From NCBI GenBank assembly GCA_013397455.1, contig VYZB01000224.1, positions 466,790 to 530,789 on the forward strand: a stretch of 64,000 nucleotides of DNA, given 5' to 3'. The stretch is from Crotophaga sulcirostris (lineage: Eukaryota; Chordata; Aves; Cuculiformes; Crotophagidae). Of this stretch, positions 25,544 to 36,848 are shown piece by piece. How positions within the stretch are numbered: the first letter of the stretch is position 1; each line of letters begins with the position of its first letter. Below the pieces are notes generated by a model. It searched no databases, was not told the origin of the DNA, and saw nothing but the letters and a program-made list of their open reading frames with translations. Position numbers and translations under genes: made by a program.

Positions 25544-26301
25544 TTTTAACCTCACTTCTGTAGACAGGTAGAAGAACCACTCGACAGCTTTCGCCTACCA
25601 CTGCTTTTCTGTGTTGTAACCTCAAGGAGGAGAAGAACAGATCAGGTTTTACAGAACAGATCAATTTGCAGTAGACTGATTAATCATCAATTTTCTGAAA
25701 AGGAAAGAAAGCTTTTCAAGGGGTTATGATGGCAGAACCGACTCTGGTGTTCAGTTTGTGCTTAGGCATTGAGAACAGTGTCCAAAAAACCCCAGCCGTG
25801 CCAATTTGTACCACTTGAGTTCCCCTGAATGTGCTTCAGCAAGTTTCTCAGAAGGCTGAAGGAAAACTTCTACTTATATTAAAAAATGAGAACTTTATGC
25901 ATAAAAAAGTTGGGAATCAATTTACATATACAGTCCCACTGAGCCATGTGTCATTACTGAATTCTCATAATGATACATGCTGAGCTATTTACAGGATGAA
26001 CCAAAGTAATTAGCTATATCTGTTGTAATTAGGAGTCAGTCAGTATGTCATCTGAGATAATTATGTTGCAATACAGATAGTTTTCTTGAATAGCAGATAT
26101 TGCATGAAATTATTTCTCTACCAGTATGGTGATAACTTCTCCAGATAAAAATGTCCGTGACTATGAGAACTAAGATATTTTAATGATGGAAAAACTTTAT
26201 AAATCGAGGTAATTTCAATATTGTTTCTATTATTCATACGGTTGTAATAATTCTACTTTGTTTTGTTTTGTTTTCATGGTTTTCTTATAGAACCAACAAC
26301 C
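25544..26301. other. Unique AT-rich non-coding DNA
   Basis: Nothing recognised apart from a TTTTG simple tract at about 26259-26276. Confidence 0.6.
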
Positions 26302-26518
26302 AGGTTGGATGAGGCATTGAGCAACCCGATCCAGTGGAAGGTGTCCCTGTGCATGGCAGGGGGGGTGGAACTAATCACAGTATCACAAGGTTGGAAAGGA
26401 CCTCTGAGATCATCGAGTCCAACCTAGAACCCAACACCAACACCAACCCAGCATGTAAACCATGGCACAGTCAATCATCATGGTCCCTTGTGACCCGAAC
26501 CATTCTGTGATTCCATGA
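26302..26518 (+). mobile_element. CR1 LINE, group A, plus-oriented host of a nested CR1
   Basis: The left part at 26302-26377 (ggttggatgaggcattgagc ... ggcagggggggtggaact) and the right part at about 26473-26518 (tggtcccttgtgacccgaac ... attctgtgattccatga) form one 3' end of a plus-strand CR1. It is interrupted by a minus-strand group B copy. Confidence 0.88.
26378..26472 (-). mobile_element. CR1 LINE, group B, nested in another CR1
   Basis: A 95-bp group B 3' end (CAGTATCACAAGGTTGGAAA ... aaaccatggcacag) inserted in reverse into the older group A copy. The pentamer AATCA occurs on both sides (26373-26377 and 26473-26477), compatible with a short target-site duplication. It shows group B was active after group A. 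Confidence 0.88.
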
Positions 26519-28046
26519 AAAGCAGTCTTACTGTTTAAAGAAGACTCGAAATTCATCTTTTCATAGACCTCCGCTGAAGTCAGCAGAGATGCTTCAAGCT
26601 TGACCGTTTTGAAGTCTCTTCTTCTAGGTGAGTAATTCCAAATATACTTCGTTTATTGTAGGGTGAGGACGATTGATTAAGGAAATAGCCATTGGCAAAT
26701 GCAAATTGTTTATACAGCAATAAACATATAAAAGAACCCATGGGTTCTTATTGGCACATCTAATTCACTTTTCGTGTGTCACGTAACTTAATTAGGAGGG
26801 GAAAACTTTAAAAATTCTTTTCTATTAAGAAAAAGGCATGTAAGGTTGGGTATTTTGTGTTTTCTAGCATGGGATTTTTTTCAACGTGATGTTAATGTAT
26901 ACGAAGGCGTGTATCCCACAGGCCTCCTTTTAGATCTTAAATGTGTTGTTGTAAGAGCATCTGGAAACCAAATTATGCTCAAAGAATACAGTAGGTTATA
27001 AATCACGTAGTATCCTTATTATACTGTTTAGCTACTTGACTTTATGAATAAGGTGCTATGTTTGGTCTAAAAAAAGAGCTGATAACAGTGTTTTAGGAAC
27101 AAAAAAAAATAAGTAGGGCCCTTATATGGTACTTATTGGTAGGCTGGACAAATATTTCCCAGCTATTCAGCTCCTGTTACCCTGACATTACATTAGCCTT
27201 GAATTTTCCTTTTTTTTTTTTCAAATGAGAACGTCCAGTGAAAAGGAGAGTGGACCAACCTTTATCACATCATCTGTGCTTAAATGGGCTTTAAGGGAAT
27301 TTACCAGTGACCTTGTCTGGATTTCTTTTGGACTCAACTTGTGACAAAACAAATTCATACTTGTTTAGGATTCTCACTAAGAACTGCACCCCATACTGGT
27401 ATTGTTTTCTTTCCATTACCTTTGAATGTGGTGCTTGATACTGATTAATTGCCTCTCCTCTCTGTTTGCCAGGTGCATTTGCCAGGTCTCATCTCTGATA
27501 ACAGGCGCCACTATCTGTCTTTTTATATTTCTTTTTTTTATGTTACTGAATTAACTCTTTGTGCTCTAAAACCCTCTGAGCCTGAATCACTACTTGGTAT
27601 TTAACCAAGCCTGTGCTGTGCATGCAGATGAGGGGCTGGGTATGGGGCCATAAAGGCTCAGTAAGGTCCCTTGCTCTGCAGCCCTAAGCTGCTCATCCCA
27701 CAGCAGTGGGATTAACTTGATGAGATTCAGGCAGTGTAAGGGTGAAACTTATAAAATATGGTGAAATCCTAGCTGCACTGGCATGATTCCAGTCCTCATA
27801 TATTCACACCACAAACATTTACAGTGCACGCTATTTTTGCTTCCCCCTGCTGCCTTGAGCATTATGTGCAGAGCTAGAAAGTGGGTCTGAAGATGATTCT
27901 GTCAACTTTTAGAAAAAAGGAAATCATATGAGTCCAAAATATTTATAAAATATTTACTGTTTATTTTCATTCACTGAATAGTGCTCATTACTCTGAACCT
28001 ACAGAACATGCATACAGATAGAAATGAATAGTCAAATAGATTGCCA
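26519..28046. other. Unique AT-rich non-coding DNA
   Basis: No gene or repeat recognised. A short A tract lies at 27100-27109 and a T tract at 27210-27222. Confidence 0.6.
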
Positions 28047-28180
28047 ATCATAAAATCACTGAGGTTGGATAAGACCTCTAAGATCATCCAGTTCAATCAT
28101 CAGCCCACCACCACCACGCCTACTAAAGCACATCCCCAAGTGCCATGTCTACATGCTTTTTGAACACCTCCAGGGATGGA
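28047..28180 (-). mobile_element. CR1 LINE, group C, 3' end
   Basis: Reverse-inserted; AATCATAAAATCACTGAGG tail, then 'gacctctaagatcatccag', a CCACCACCACCACG patch, and 'gaacacctccagggatgga' from the last ORF2 codons. Confidence 0.9.
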
Positions 28181-28710
28181 ATATTCAAAATGCCAGAATT
28201 CCTTTTTTTCACGTTTCCCGTCTTGTTGGCACATAAACATGAACTTGATAATAACCTACGTTTGTTAAAAAAGTATTCAGTGATTACAGATTGCAAGGGA
28301 CACAGAGGGAAACAACCTGTATTGTACAAGTCCTATCTGTTGCATGTCCTGATGGGATTTTCCCCTCTATTTCTCCTTTTCTTTGTTTAACTGAATATCG
28401 TGGGCTTTATGATCCAACACAATCACTTTAAAAGATAAGAATTTTTCGCCCCCCTTGTGTGGTTTCATTTACAGCAGCTCTGGGACCATTTTTTCTATTA
28501 ATTTATGACTCTCAATCTGTTGACCTTGATGATGTTATTGATTGCTGAAGTTTTTTAGGTGTCTAATTTTGTGGTGCTGACAGACTGGAACTTACAGTAA
28601 ACCTACTTTTCACTTCCCTTTTGTGATGATGTTAGGTTGTTTAAAAAGAAAAGTACTGATCCCCAAAATAATTATGTTTCATACATATTCTATCCTGAAA
28701 ATTAACAGAG
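28181..28710. other. Unique AT-rich non-coding DNA
   Basis: Nothing recognised. Confidence 0.6.
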
Positions 28711-28758
28711 TCAATGATCTTAGTGGTCTTTTCCAGTCTTAAATATTCTATAATTCTA
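28711..28758 (+). mobile_element. CR1 LINE, group C, minimal 3' tip
   Basis: Only about 48 bp: CAATGATCTTAGTGGTCTTT, 'tccagtcttaaatattctat' and AATTCTA. It matches the final bases and tail of group C copies. Confidence 0.75.
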
Positions 28759-30023
28759 AATATGGAATTAAAAACAACCTGTTTATGCTTTTAACAACTT
28801 CTAGGCAAATCTACCCCATTTACAGTGAAGGAGATTTCGGTTATTATTCGTAAGGATGATACCTGAAATTGGCCTGGAATCTGAAAGCCATCATTCAGCC
28901 TTCCAGGCTCAGGAACCAAAGAGATTTTGCCATGGGAGCTTAAAGCAGCATCCCAGTACTTCGATATCCACCTCTACACATTTCTAGAAGACTTTTATGT
29001 CGAATTCATTTCGCCTATTTGGAAACCCTCAGGCTCTAATAATTATATTAATGATTTGGGAAACAAAATAACTTTCTCCCAAAGATGCACTGTCCATTCA
29101 GTGCTAACAGAAATAAATGCGTAATATCTTCAGTCAAGTCTGCAGTGGCGTGATAAAAAACATTACAAAGATGCCATTTGATGAATAAGAAAATGCTTGT
29201 TTTGGTTTGGTTTGTTTTTTTTTTATAGGCTCCTGTCACCGGAATTATTCATTGAAAATAATGTCAGTGGTGGCTTTGTGTTATTTTCACTGGGCCAGGT
29301 ACTAAGATAAACCTATTTTATCAAGCTTTGTAAGAACAGGAGTCAGCAATAGTGGCTGGGTCAAATCTGAGTTGTTTTCTTGTTTCTTCTGATAGAGTGG
29401 CCAGAGCTTGGATAAAAACTAATTTTTTGATTTATTTATCCCAAACATAGGATAGATTTTCTGAGGACTTAACTGTTATCACTATCTCATCTGTGGTTGC
29501 TGTATTTAACCCCCTGTATGCTAAGGTTTATTTCAAACCTTTCTTCACTTTCCACATTTGTAATCAGTGGAGGGGCTGAGAAAAACTCAGAATGGAATTG
29601 ACCCTGTTCTGAGACTGATAAAAATCTAGGCATCTTCTTTTATATCTCTTTCCAATTGCATGTACTTTTCTGTTTACATAATAAACAGAAAGGAAGAGGG
29701 GAAGTTGTCCCATCCCAGCAATCTCGTATAAACTTACCTAAATTTTCTAGTTAAATGTGTTGAAAATTTGTCAAAAGTTAAATACCAAAAATTACTCATT
29801 TAGCCAAACCACCACAAAGATTCAGAAGCATAAAACTTCTGGAAATGCCGCAGGGATGCATTATTCAAAGTAGATGCCTTGTGTCTTATTCTCTTTTATG
29901 GGTCTAAGTTTACTAACATGTAACATAATGCAGCGTAGACTGGGAGTCCCACAGGGCTCTGTCAGGAGGACACTTGGCATTTTTTGACCTTAAAGAGAGT
30001 TATGGCATTAGTTACAGGAACGT
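28759..30023. other. Unique AT-rich non-coding DNA
   Basis: No gene recognised. The plus-strand frame 28927-29124 has no known domain. A faint RT-like string near 29940-29970 is too short to call. Confidence 0.55.
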
Positions 30024-30103
30024 GTGTCCTTCCCATGGCCCAGGGTTGGAACCGGATGATCCTTAAGTCCCTTCCAACACAAACCATTCCAAGATTCTAT
30101 TAT
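30024..30103 (+). mobile_element. CR1 LINE, group A, short 3' end
   Basis: GTGTCCTTCCCATGGCCCAG, then 'ggttggaaccggatgatcct', and the tail ATTCCAAGATTCTATTAT. About 80 bp, diverged. Confidence 0.88.
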
Positions 30104-31558
30104 CCATCAAAAGCAAAAGCGCGTGCTGTTTCATTAAGCCTTAGTTATCTCTAGAAGCTATGCAAATGTATTCCTCATCTATGTTTTCCCAAAACCCAAG
30201 CAACTTCCAGTATAAAAACCAGACCTTGCAGCTGCTTTCTTTCAACAGTCTGAAACAAAAGTCTGGATACCAAAATCTACATTTGATTTACACAAATCAG
30301 AATTATATCCATCTCAGACCTTTGCTAGTGGTCAGCAGGGTGACTTACTTGAGCTCTGACAGGAGGAGATTTGAATTAGCTGAACTCCTGCATCTTCTTG
30401 ATATTTCCCTGTTGCTGTTTGTCACTCCTGCCGAGCTGTGATATCCCCTGAGAAACGTCAAAATCCAGTGGACCTTACGCAGAGGAGACAGTTGTGAATC
30501 CACAGCTGACAGGTTTCTCAGCATGTTGTTCTTAGGGTCTGAAGGAAAATTGTAACCTCACAGCTTCTGACAAAAGAGAATAGAAAACATTAGAAGTAAT
30601 TAATGCACTTTATTTTTTTTAAATCAAAACATTTTTTAAGAAATAAGAAGATTCTCCTCTCCCAGCTGAAAAAGTGCATATGGGCAAGAATAAGAAAACT
30701 GAGGCTGCTTTGAAAGAGAAGAAAATAAAGAGGCCAAATGAAGGAGAAATATACAGACATCAAGGGAAGAGGATGAAGATACAAAATCTACAGCCCGTTT
30801 TGTAGTACGTATATTTGTAACAGACATTTTCCAGCTATTTTGCAAGGTATATGACTGAGAAACTTGGATCTTGACTGCTGATCAGTGAAATTGCATGTTC
30901 AGTTCTATAAAGCAATCAGGAACAGTCCTAAGCCAAATGCACTAGCATGAATGATGACCATATAAAACCTGTTAATATATTAATTATTATAGTGTTTCAG
31001 ACTGTGAAACTTTACCTAGAGTTCATTATCACCATGTTAATGAGTGGTGTGATGATAAATACAGAGCGCATAAGTTCATTTGTTCAGCACATTTGAGGAG
31101 TTAGTTATTCATTATATTGCTAAAATTAGAAGGGAATAACCTCTGTTTTCCCACAGTTCTCTCATCCACACTATTAGTGTTAGCGATTGCACTGCACTGA
31201 GGATGTAAATAATTACAAGCTGTTCATTAACAGATATTAGCATTGATGCTGTTCCATTTTGTGTGGAGGTGTTGGAGAGCAGTGCACCATTGTCTGTCAG
31301 TTCTGTACACAGCAAGAATTTGGTTTTCTTTACCTAAATGTTTAGACAAAACCTGGAGAGTGGAGTCTTCACAGTTTCTTGACCTCCCTCAGTCTTTAAT
31401 GTTTGCGAACATCCATCAGACCTAGCAAAAATAGAAACCTGAATCTAGAAAGGACTCCTTTCCAATAGTCATGGGCCTGCTGCTTTAATTTACGTTTTCA
31501 GGAGCCAGTTTACAAAAACAGCTTCAGCAGGCTACAAGCAGTAGAACCTCAGGAATAA

Positions 31559-31686
31559 GAAGGTAAAGCATGGTGGCAGCTGAATTTCATGGCGATCTGA
31601 AGATAAACCTGGCTTCGTCTTTATGAGAAGGTAAAGCACAGTGGCATCTGAATTTCATGGCAATCTGAAGATAAACCTGGCTTCGT
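31559..31686. repeat. Two-copy tandem duplication, 60-bp unit
   Basis: Copy 1 (31559-31618) and copy 2 (31627-31686) differ at four of 60 positions and are separated by eight bases. Both begin GAAGGTAAAGCA and end CCTGGCTTCGT. A local duplication, not a known repeat family to me. Confidence 0.92.
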
Positions 31687-33166
31687 ATTCATACATGGAG
31701 TTTTGAACTCCTGCTCCCAGCCAGTTCGCTCCTTTGGCGCACATCTGCTAGCATTTAAGTAAAATAACTAAAATCTTCCACCCCTCTCTTTATTTTTAGT
31801 ATGTTAACATCCCTACTTTTTATTTAAATGGCACGGTGTGGGTAATCAAGCCCTCTTTGTCTGGATTTACATTGCACTCCCCAGCAGACAATAGGAATAC
31901 AAAGAAAATGTTTTTTCTGCTGCACAATCCCATTATTATGTCTTTGTAGTCCTTAAAGACCCAATGAAGAACCGCGCTCCGTTGCGTATAATGATTCAGA
32001 GTATTTCAATCCAGCAGTAGGCAGAAGTTCCAGGCCCGGAACCATGGTGAGCAGCTACAAGAGAAGTGCCATACAAGATGCCATCAACAAACCACTTGAG
32101 GGAAAACTTATTGTTGTCATTATCATTCTAAATACTGCCCCACGCCTAAAATAAAAAGTCAGAGTGGATATATCACACGCACCAGACTGGCCCACTGCCT
32201 AGACTGCAGAAGCACCAAGAAATATGTCTTTATTTTTTTGGATCCTTAGTCTCAATAGTAAATCTACAGGATATTTTTTAATTAGCAGTAATATATTTCA
32301 GGTAGATATCTGGAAAACATTCCCTATATTCGTACAAAAAGCTGGGGGTTTTTGTCAGTGTGATAGGTTGAACAGCTTACAGCGAAGCAGCATGGGAACA
32401 ACATGGATTGGTACAAAACATTTGGCTACATTGAAACTGTAACACTTTATAAGCAAAAAATACTGGGGCTACTTACAAGGTAAAGACTCAAATCCTGGAC
32501 TGATGAGGCAGCACATAGGAAAGAGTAAAATGCTATGGAGGGAGGACATGGAGTGAAAAATGAAGTTGTATTCCCTGAAGAAAAAGTGTGTGTGTGCACC
32601 CATTTCCAAGTGATAGAGTTTTTAAATGGTCCATCTCTACCTTGCAGAATAAACTGCATGTATTTTTCACTTCGTCATGAATTTCTGGCCTTAATGCTCT
32701 TAGTACAGGGGGAAATGCTATGCAGGATGTCCTTTGCTTTAAAAAAACAAATAATCCCTTCCTCCATGATGAATGGAAATCTAACAAGAAGGGGTTCTTA
32801 CCAACTGTTTACCAGAATACATTGTTGATGTTATTAATTAGAAATGAAACAGGCAATGAACAGAATGTTCGTATCTTTCTTCACTGTATTTGTCCCTTTC
32901 TCAGGTACTTTGGCAGCAAGATCTTTGGGACAGGAACACAAGTTTCTTGATTAGGCTGTCACCAAACTCAGGAACTCTGGACTCTGAAAATGGTAACGCT
33001 GTACGAAACATTCTGTTATCACTAAAGCCTTCTTGCATTATAGGTAATACTTATCTCCAGCAGACAAATTGTTTTAACATAAAATGTATTCTCATGAGTG
33101 TTGCTTGCTTTCCAGCATCTCAGACCAACCATGAAATATTTTAACTCTTCACGTTTTTCCCCACAG

Positions 33167-33230
33167 TTGATAACCTCACCAACCAGCATCAGCATCTTCT
33201 ATGGGATGAAGCCAATAACCTACATGTTTG
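33167..33230 (+). other. Candidate internal exon (64 bp), product unknown
   Basis: Acceptor 'cacgtttttccccacag' and donor TTTG|GTAAGA. Two frames are open; the one starting at base 1 (LITSPTSISIFYGMKPITYM...) is in phase with the end of 24702-24775. The peptide is not recognised. It could be a lncRNA exon or chance. Confidence 0.18.
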
Positions 33231-34141
33231 GTAAGAGGAAAATTTGCTCTTCAACTCATTAAAGTAATTCAGTTTGGCTCTACACCAGAATTAGTCTGAT
33301 CAGAATTTAGCCTGACACACTTAGTTGTCAAGTGTATTGTACATTTGGGGATGGGCTATTACAATAGAAAAGCAACACAGCAAGTACCATTTGGTTTACT
33401 TGGTGTTCTACCAGTTGTTAACATCAATTTTCATGCAGCAGAGACCAGTTGAATTTGCTGGTGCAAAAGGAGATAATTTTCTTGATGTGTGTTGAATAGG
33501 ACGTATTAAATTTGGTAATAAACTAGAGAATAATTTAGTCTCTCTTATGGAAGAAAACATTAAAATAATAAGAAACAATTAATGCTGAATTAACTTGTAA
33601 GAGCTGTAACTGCTTGTGAATCATGAAAAGGGAATATTATCAATTAATGTTGTATGTCATGAGTGGCTGAAGCATTGGAGAAAATAACTGCTGCAAAGGT
33701 CTGTGGCAAACATCAATCCTCTTCCCTTCTGGTGTCTTTGCCCAGGTAGGTTTAGTAGTTTTCTTCTTTATTTGGTAGCGCTTGTGCTGAATTTGGAACT
33801 CACAATTCCAGCACACCCATCGGGTGATGAGTTCTTTGTTGGTTTTTGTGTCTAAGTTTGTCTTCCCAAAGCCGAATCAAGATCAGCTGACAGTTTTTGC
33901 AGGGAGATGTTATGCCACCATCTCATCTAATCATCATCTTGTCTTGGCGTGGCACCTGAGCTCTACTTTAAACATACTCCATTTCTCACTTTAAATCATT
34001 CATCTCTAATCCTACCCAGTGTCTCCTCTTAATTTAGTTTTGTTGCTAATGTCTGAGAGACATCAGCTGAGTTTGTTTCCTCTGCTGGTGTTTCTGGTCT
34101 TGCTGAGCTCCTTTCCCATTAATGGCAACTCATGGTCACAG

Positions 34142-34416
34142 ATCACAGTATCACAAGGTTGGAAAGGACCTCTGAGATCGAGTCCAACCTATAACCCAAC
34201 ACTAACACCAACCCATCATCTAAACCCTGGCACTGAGTGCCTCAGCCAATCTCCCCTTAAACACCTCCAGGGTCGGCGACTCCACCACCTCCCCGGGCAG
34301 CGCATTCCCATGGCCAATCACCCTTTCAGGGAAGAACTTTTCCTAATGTCAAGCCTAAACTTTCCCTGGCGAAGCTTGAGTCCATGTCCTCTAGTTCTGT
34401 CACTGGTCACCTGAGA
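34142..34416 (-). mobile_element. CR1 LINE, group B, 5'-truncated
   Basis: Reverse-inserted; ATCACAGTATCACAAGG tail, group B 3' UTR (with a four-base deletion in 'gagatcatcgagtcc'), then the ORF2 C-terminus to the complement of the RTRG-coding region. Confidence 0.93.
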
Positions 34417-36408
34417 TGTTCCTCACCAAACACAGCAGAAGTCAGCACATGCTCTGCTCTGTTTGCATCTTTCTGCAAAACTCAGCCATGCTGTGGGACT
34501 TGCCTTTTCGTTACCAAGAACCTGCTCTTTTCTCCCTGTCTCCCTCAAGGCTCAAAGTTTCTTCCCAATAATATCTCCTCCTTTCTGAAATATTGCCATG
34601 CAACCATCCTTGTTCAAACTGCAGTGCAAGCTTAGGGATGCAGTGATTTTAGCCTCTGCTGGTCTTTAAATCCCATATATGCTAAATCATCCATGCTGAC
34701 CTAGGTGCAGTTTGCAGAGCTGTGCGTACACAAGCTGCACACAGAGCATTACAACAACCATTTCTATACAAATCCATCTCTAAATAAGAAGTCTGCAATT
34801 ATTTTCTAGCTCTTCTGTGGCAAGAAGGTATATTTATCTTCATTTTGTGAGTCTCTTGGATTGCCTTCAAACTCCATTTGTTAGCCTGTTTAGTTTTTCT
34901 GCTTATATAACAATTTTCACTCCTGGGTTGCATTCCTGTTGGCCAGGCACCAGGTTAATAATTTAACCCTTTCATATCCTTTGTTTCAGCCGTGCCTTTT
35001 ATTTTGAGGTGTGAGGAATGGGCAGGTTTAACATCAAATGTGTGTTTGTTTAATTAATTTCCAGGATCAAGGCAATAATCAAGATCATCTGGTATGTATT
35101 TGCAAGATCCATCTATCATTTCCCACCTTGGAACTCATCCAGTCAAAGAAACCCCTGATGTAGGAGATTTCAGGGTACAAAGTAGGCAAAGAAGTCTGAC
35201 ATCAGATGGCAATGTATACTTTTCATTATTTATCACTAACAGCTGCTTCTGAAGGTAGGTGAAAGGACCTTTTAGTAGAGTTCCTTCCCCCGACTCTCTC
35301 TGCTCAAAAAAATACATGAAAGAAAGCATATATGAGAATATTTCAGACTACTATGTAACCACAAGGAAAGGTCACTCTGATGATTTACTCTTTAAAACTG
35401 AATTTTCCAACTACTTTTCGCAGGTCAGATAAACCCTCCATGCCTTAGTTTCCCCATCTGGAATAACAGTCCATACTTTTTTCACTGGGGAAATGTGCAC
35501 TTTAATTAATCAACAATTGTAGATTGCTATATAGAGTGGAGCAAACAATCTGGAGTGAAGAGTGTATTCAATGAATTTAGCCTGCTTGCAGAAAATCCTC
35601 GAGCAGATGGTGTTGTTATCAACTACAGTGGAAAAGACTGGAAATCACGCCAGTCTGAATATTTCTGCTTTGTTTTATTTCACTTAGAGAATCTTCAGCC
35701 CCAGGGAAATATTTCGCAAGGATGAGGAACCGTTTCTTTCAGCAGTTGAAGAGCTGCGTTCAACAACCCAGTGCTTATGGGGCTGCTGGAGCTGCCTCTG
35801 CATGATTCCCCAGGAGGGAGGTGGAGGGGCCTTCCATATGGGGCACTAAACCACACTTCAGGAAAGGTTTTACCATATCCAGAAAGCCTTTTGAACCATC
35901 TAGTCTTTTCTTGAAAGCTTCTGATAATTGGATAACCTTTCTTTGACATCAGGAACCAAAACGTATATTTTCAAGGACAACATAGATAGCCAAACTAGAA
36001 TGTTTTTTTTATTATCAAATATTAAAAAATTCTACCTGTCATACAATTTAACAGTGCTGTATCACATAAATTTTGTTTTGTTATTGTAGAATTTAGCTTA
36101 TTTTAAGGCGTTGTGTCTCATTTTATTTTCTTTATTTTTTTCTTTGTGTTCCCTTGAAGACTACCTTAAGGTTTATATGAATTTTTCAGAAGATATTTTA
36201 TCAAATACAATGTTGTCCTAGTCACTGCATACCAGCCAGCACATGAAAATAGTGGCTGTGTGCCAGGTTATGTGGATTATTACTCCAGCTGCAATTCATG
36301 GCTTTGCAAGGGCCCACTCACAGAGGGTTTGACACCTCACGGTGCGATGATGTGGGCTGTTACAAACAAGCACAAAACCCCTGCTCTGACACAGAAAGTA
36401 AAATACAA
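34417..36408. other. Unique non-coding DNA
   Basis: No gene recognised. A 27-bp segment at 35065-35091 is bounded by TTTCCAG and GTATGT but is too short to call. The rest is AT-rich. Confidence 0.55.
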
Positions 36409-36848
36409 TGTAGGGCAACAAAGCTGGTGAAGGGTCTGGAGGACAAGTCTTATGAGGAGCAGCTGAAGGAACTGGGGTTGTTCAATGTGGGGAAGAGGAG
36501 GCTGAGGGGAGACCTCATCGCTCTCTACAACTGCCTTGCAAACAGGTTGTAGTGAGGCGGGTGCTGGGCTCTTCTCCCAAGTAAGAAGTGATGGGATGAG
36601 AGGAAATGACCTCAAGTTGTGCCAGGGGACGTTTAGATTGGATATTGGGAAAAATGCCTTTACTGAAAGAGTGGTGAAGCACTGGAAGAGGCTGCCCAGG
36701 GCAGGGGTGGAGTCTCCATCCCTGGAGGGGTTCAAAGAACGTGTGGACATGGCACTTTGGGACCTGATTTCGTAGGCACGGTGAGGTTGGGCTGATGATT
36801 GGACTGGATGATCTTAGAGGTCTTTTCCAACCTTAACTATTGTATGAT
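36409..36848 (+). mobile_element. CR1 LINE, group C, ORF2 C-terminus and 3' UTR
   Basis: Plus-oriented, about 440 bp. Coding remnants: [37 protein letters not shown], then after a frameshift near 36540, [20 protein letters not shown] and RFRLDIGKNAFTERVVKHW-like sequence, ending KERVDMALWDLIS. It ends with 'gatgatcttagaggtctttt' and a short TATGATA tail. 5'-truncated, ORF broken. Confidence 0.95.

Larger units (their letters stand above)
30104..34141. other. Unique AT-rich DNA with a tandem duplication and an exon-like segment
   Basis: No gene recognised. The duplication at 31559-31686 and the exon-like segment 33167-33230 are listed separately. Confidence 0.55.

Noticed and set aside
29940..29970. 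Possible RT motif (GVPQGS-like) before the CR1 tip at 30024
   Set aside because: Match is too short and not continued on either side.
32905..32950. A short translation SKIFGTGTQVS that resembles the FGxGT core of T-cell receptor J segments
   Set aside because: It is followed at once by a stop (TGA) instead of a J-type end with a donor site, has no proper recombination signal upstream, and no other J-like segment occurs nearby. Chance.
34019..34414. 131-codon plus-strand open frame
   Set aside because: Its second half is the antisense of a group B CR1, and the first half has no domain.
35065..35091. 27-bp microexon-like segment between TTTCCAG and GTATGT
   Set aside because: Too short to judge; such pairs occur by chance.
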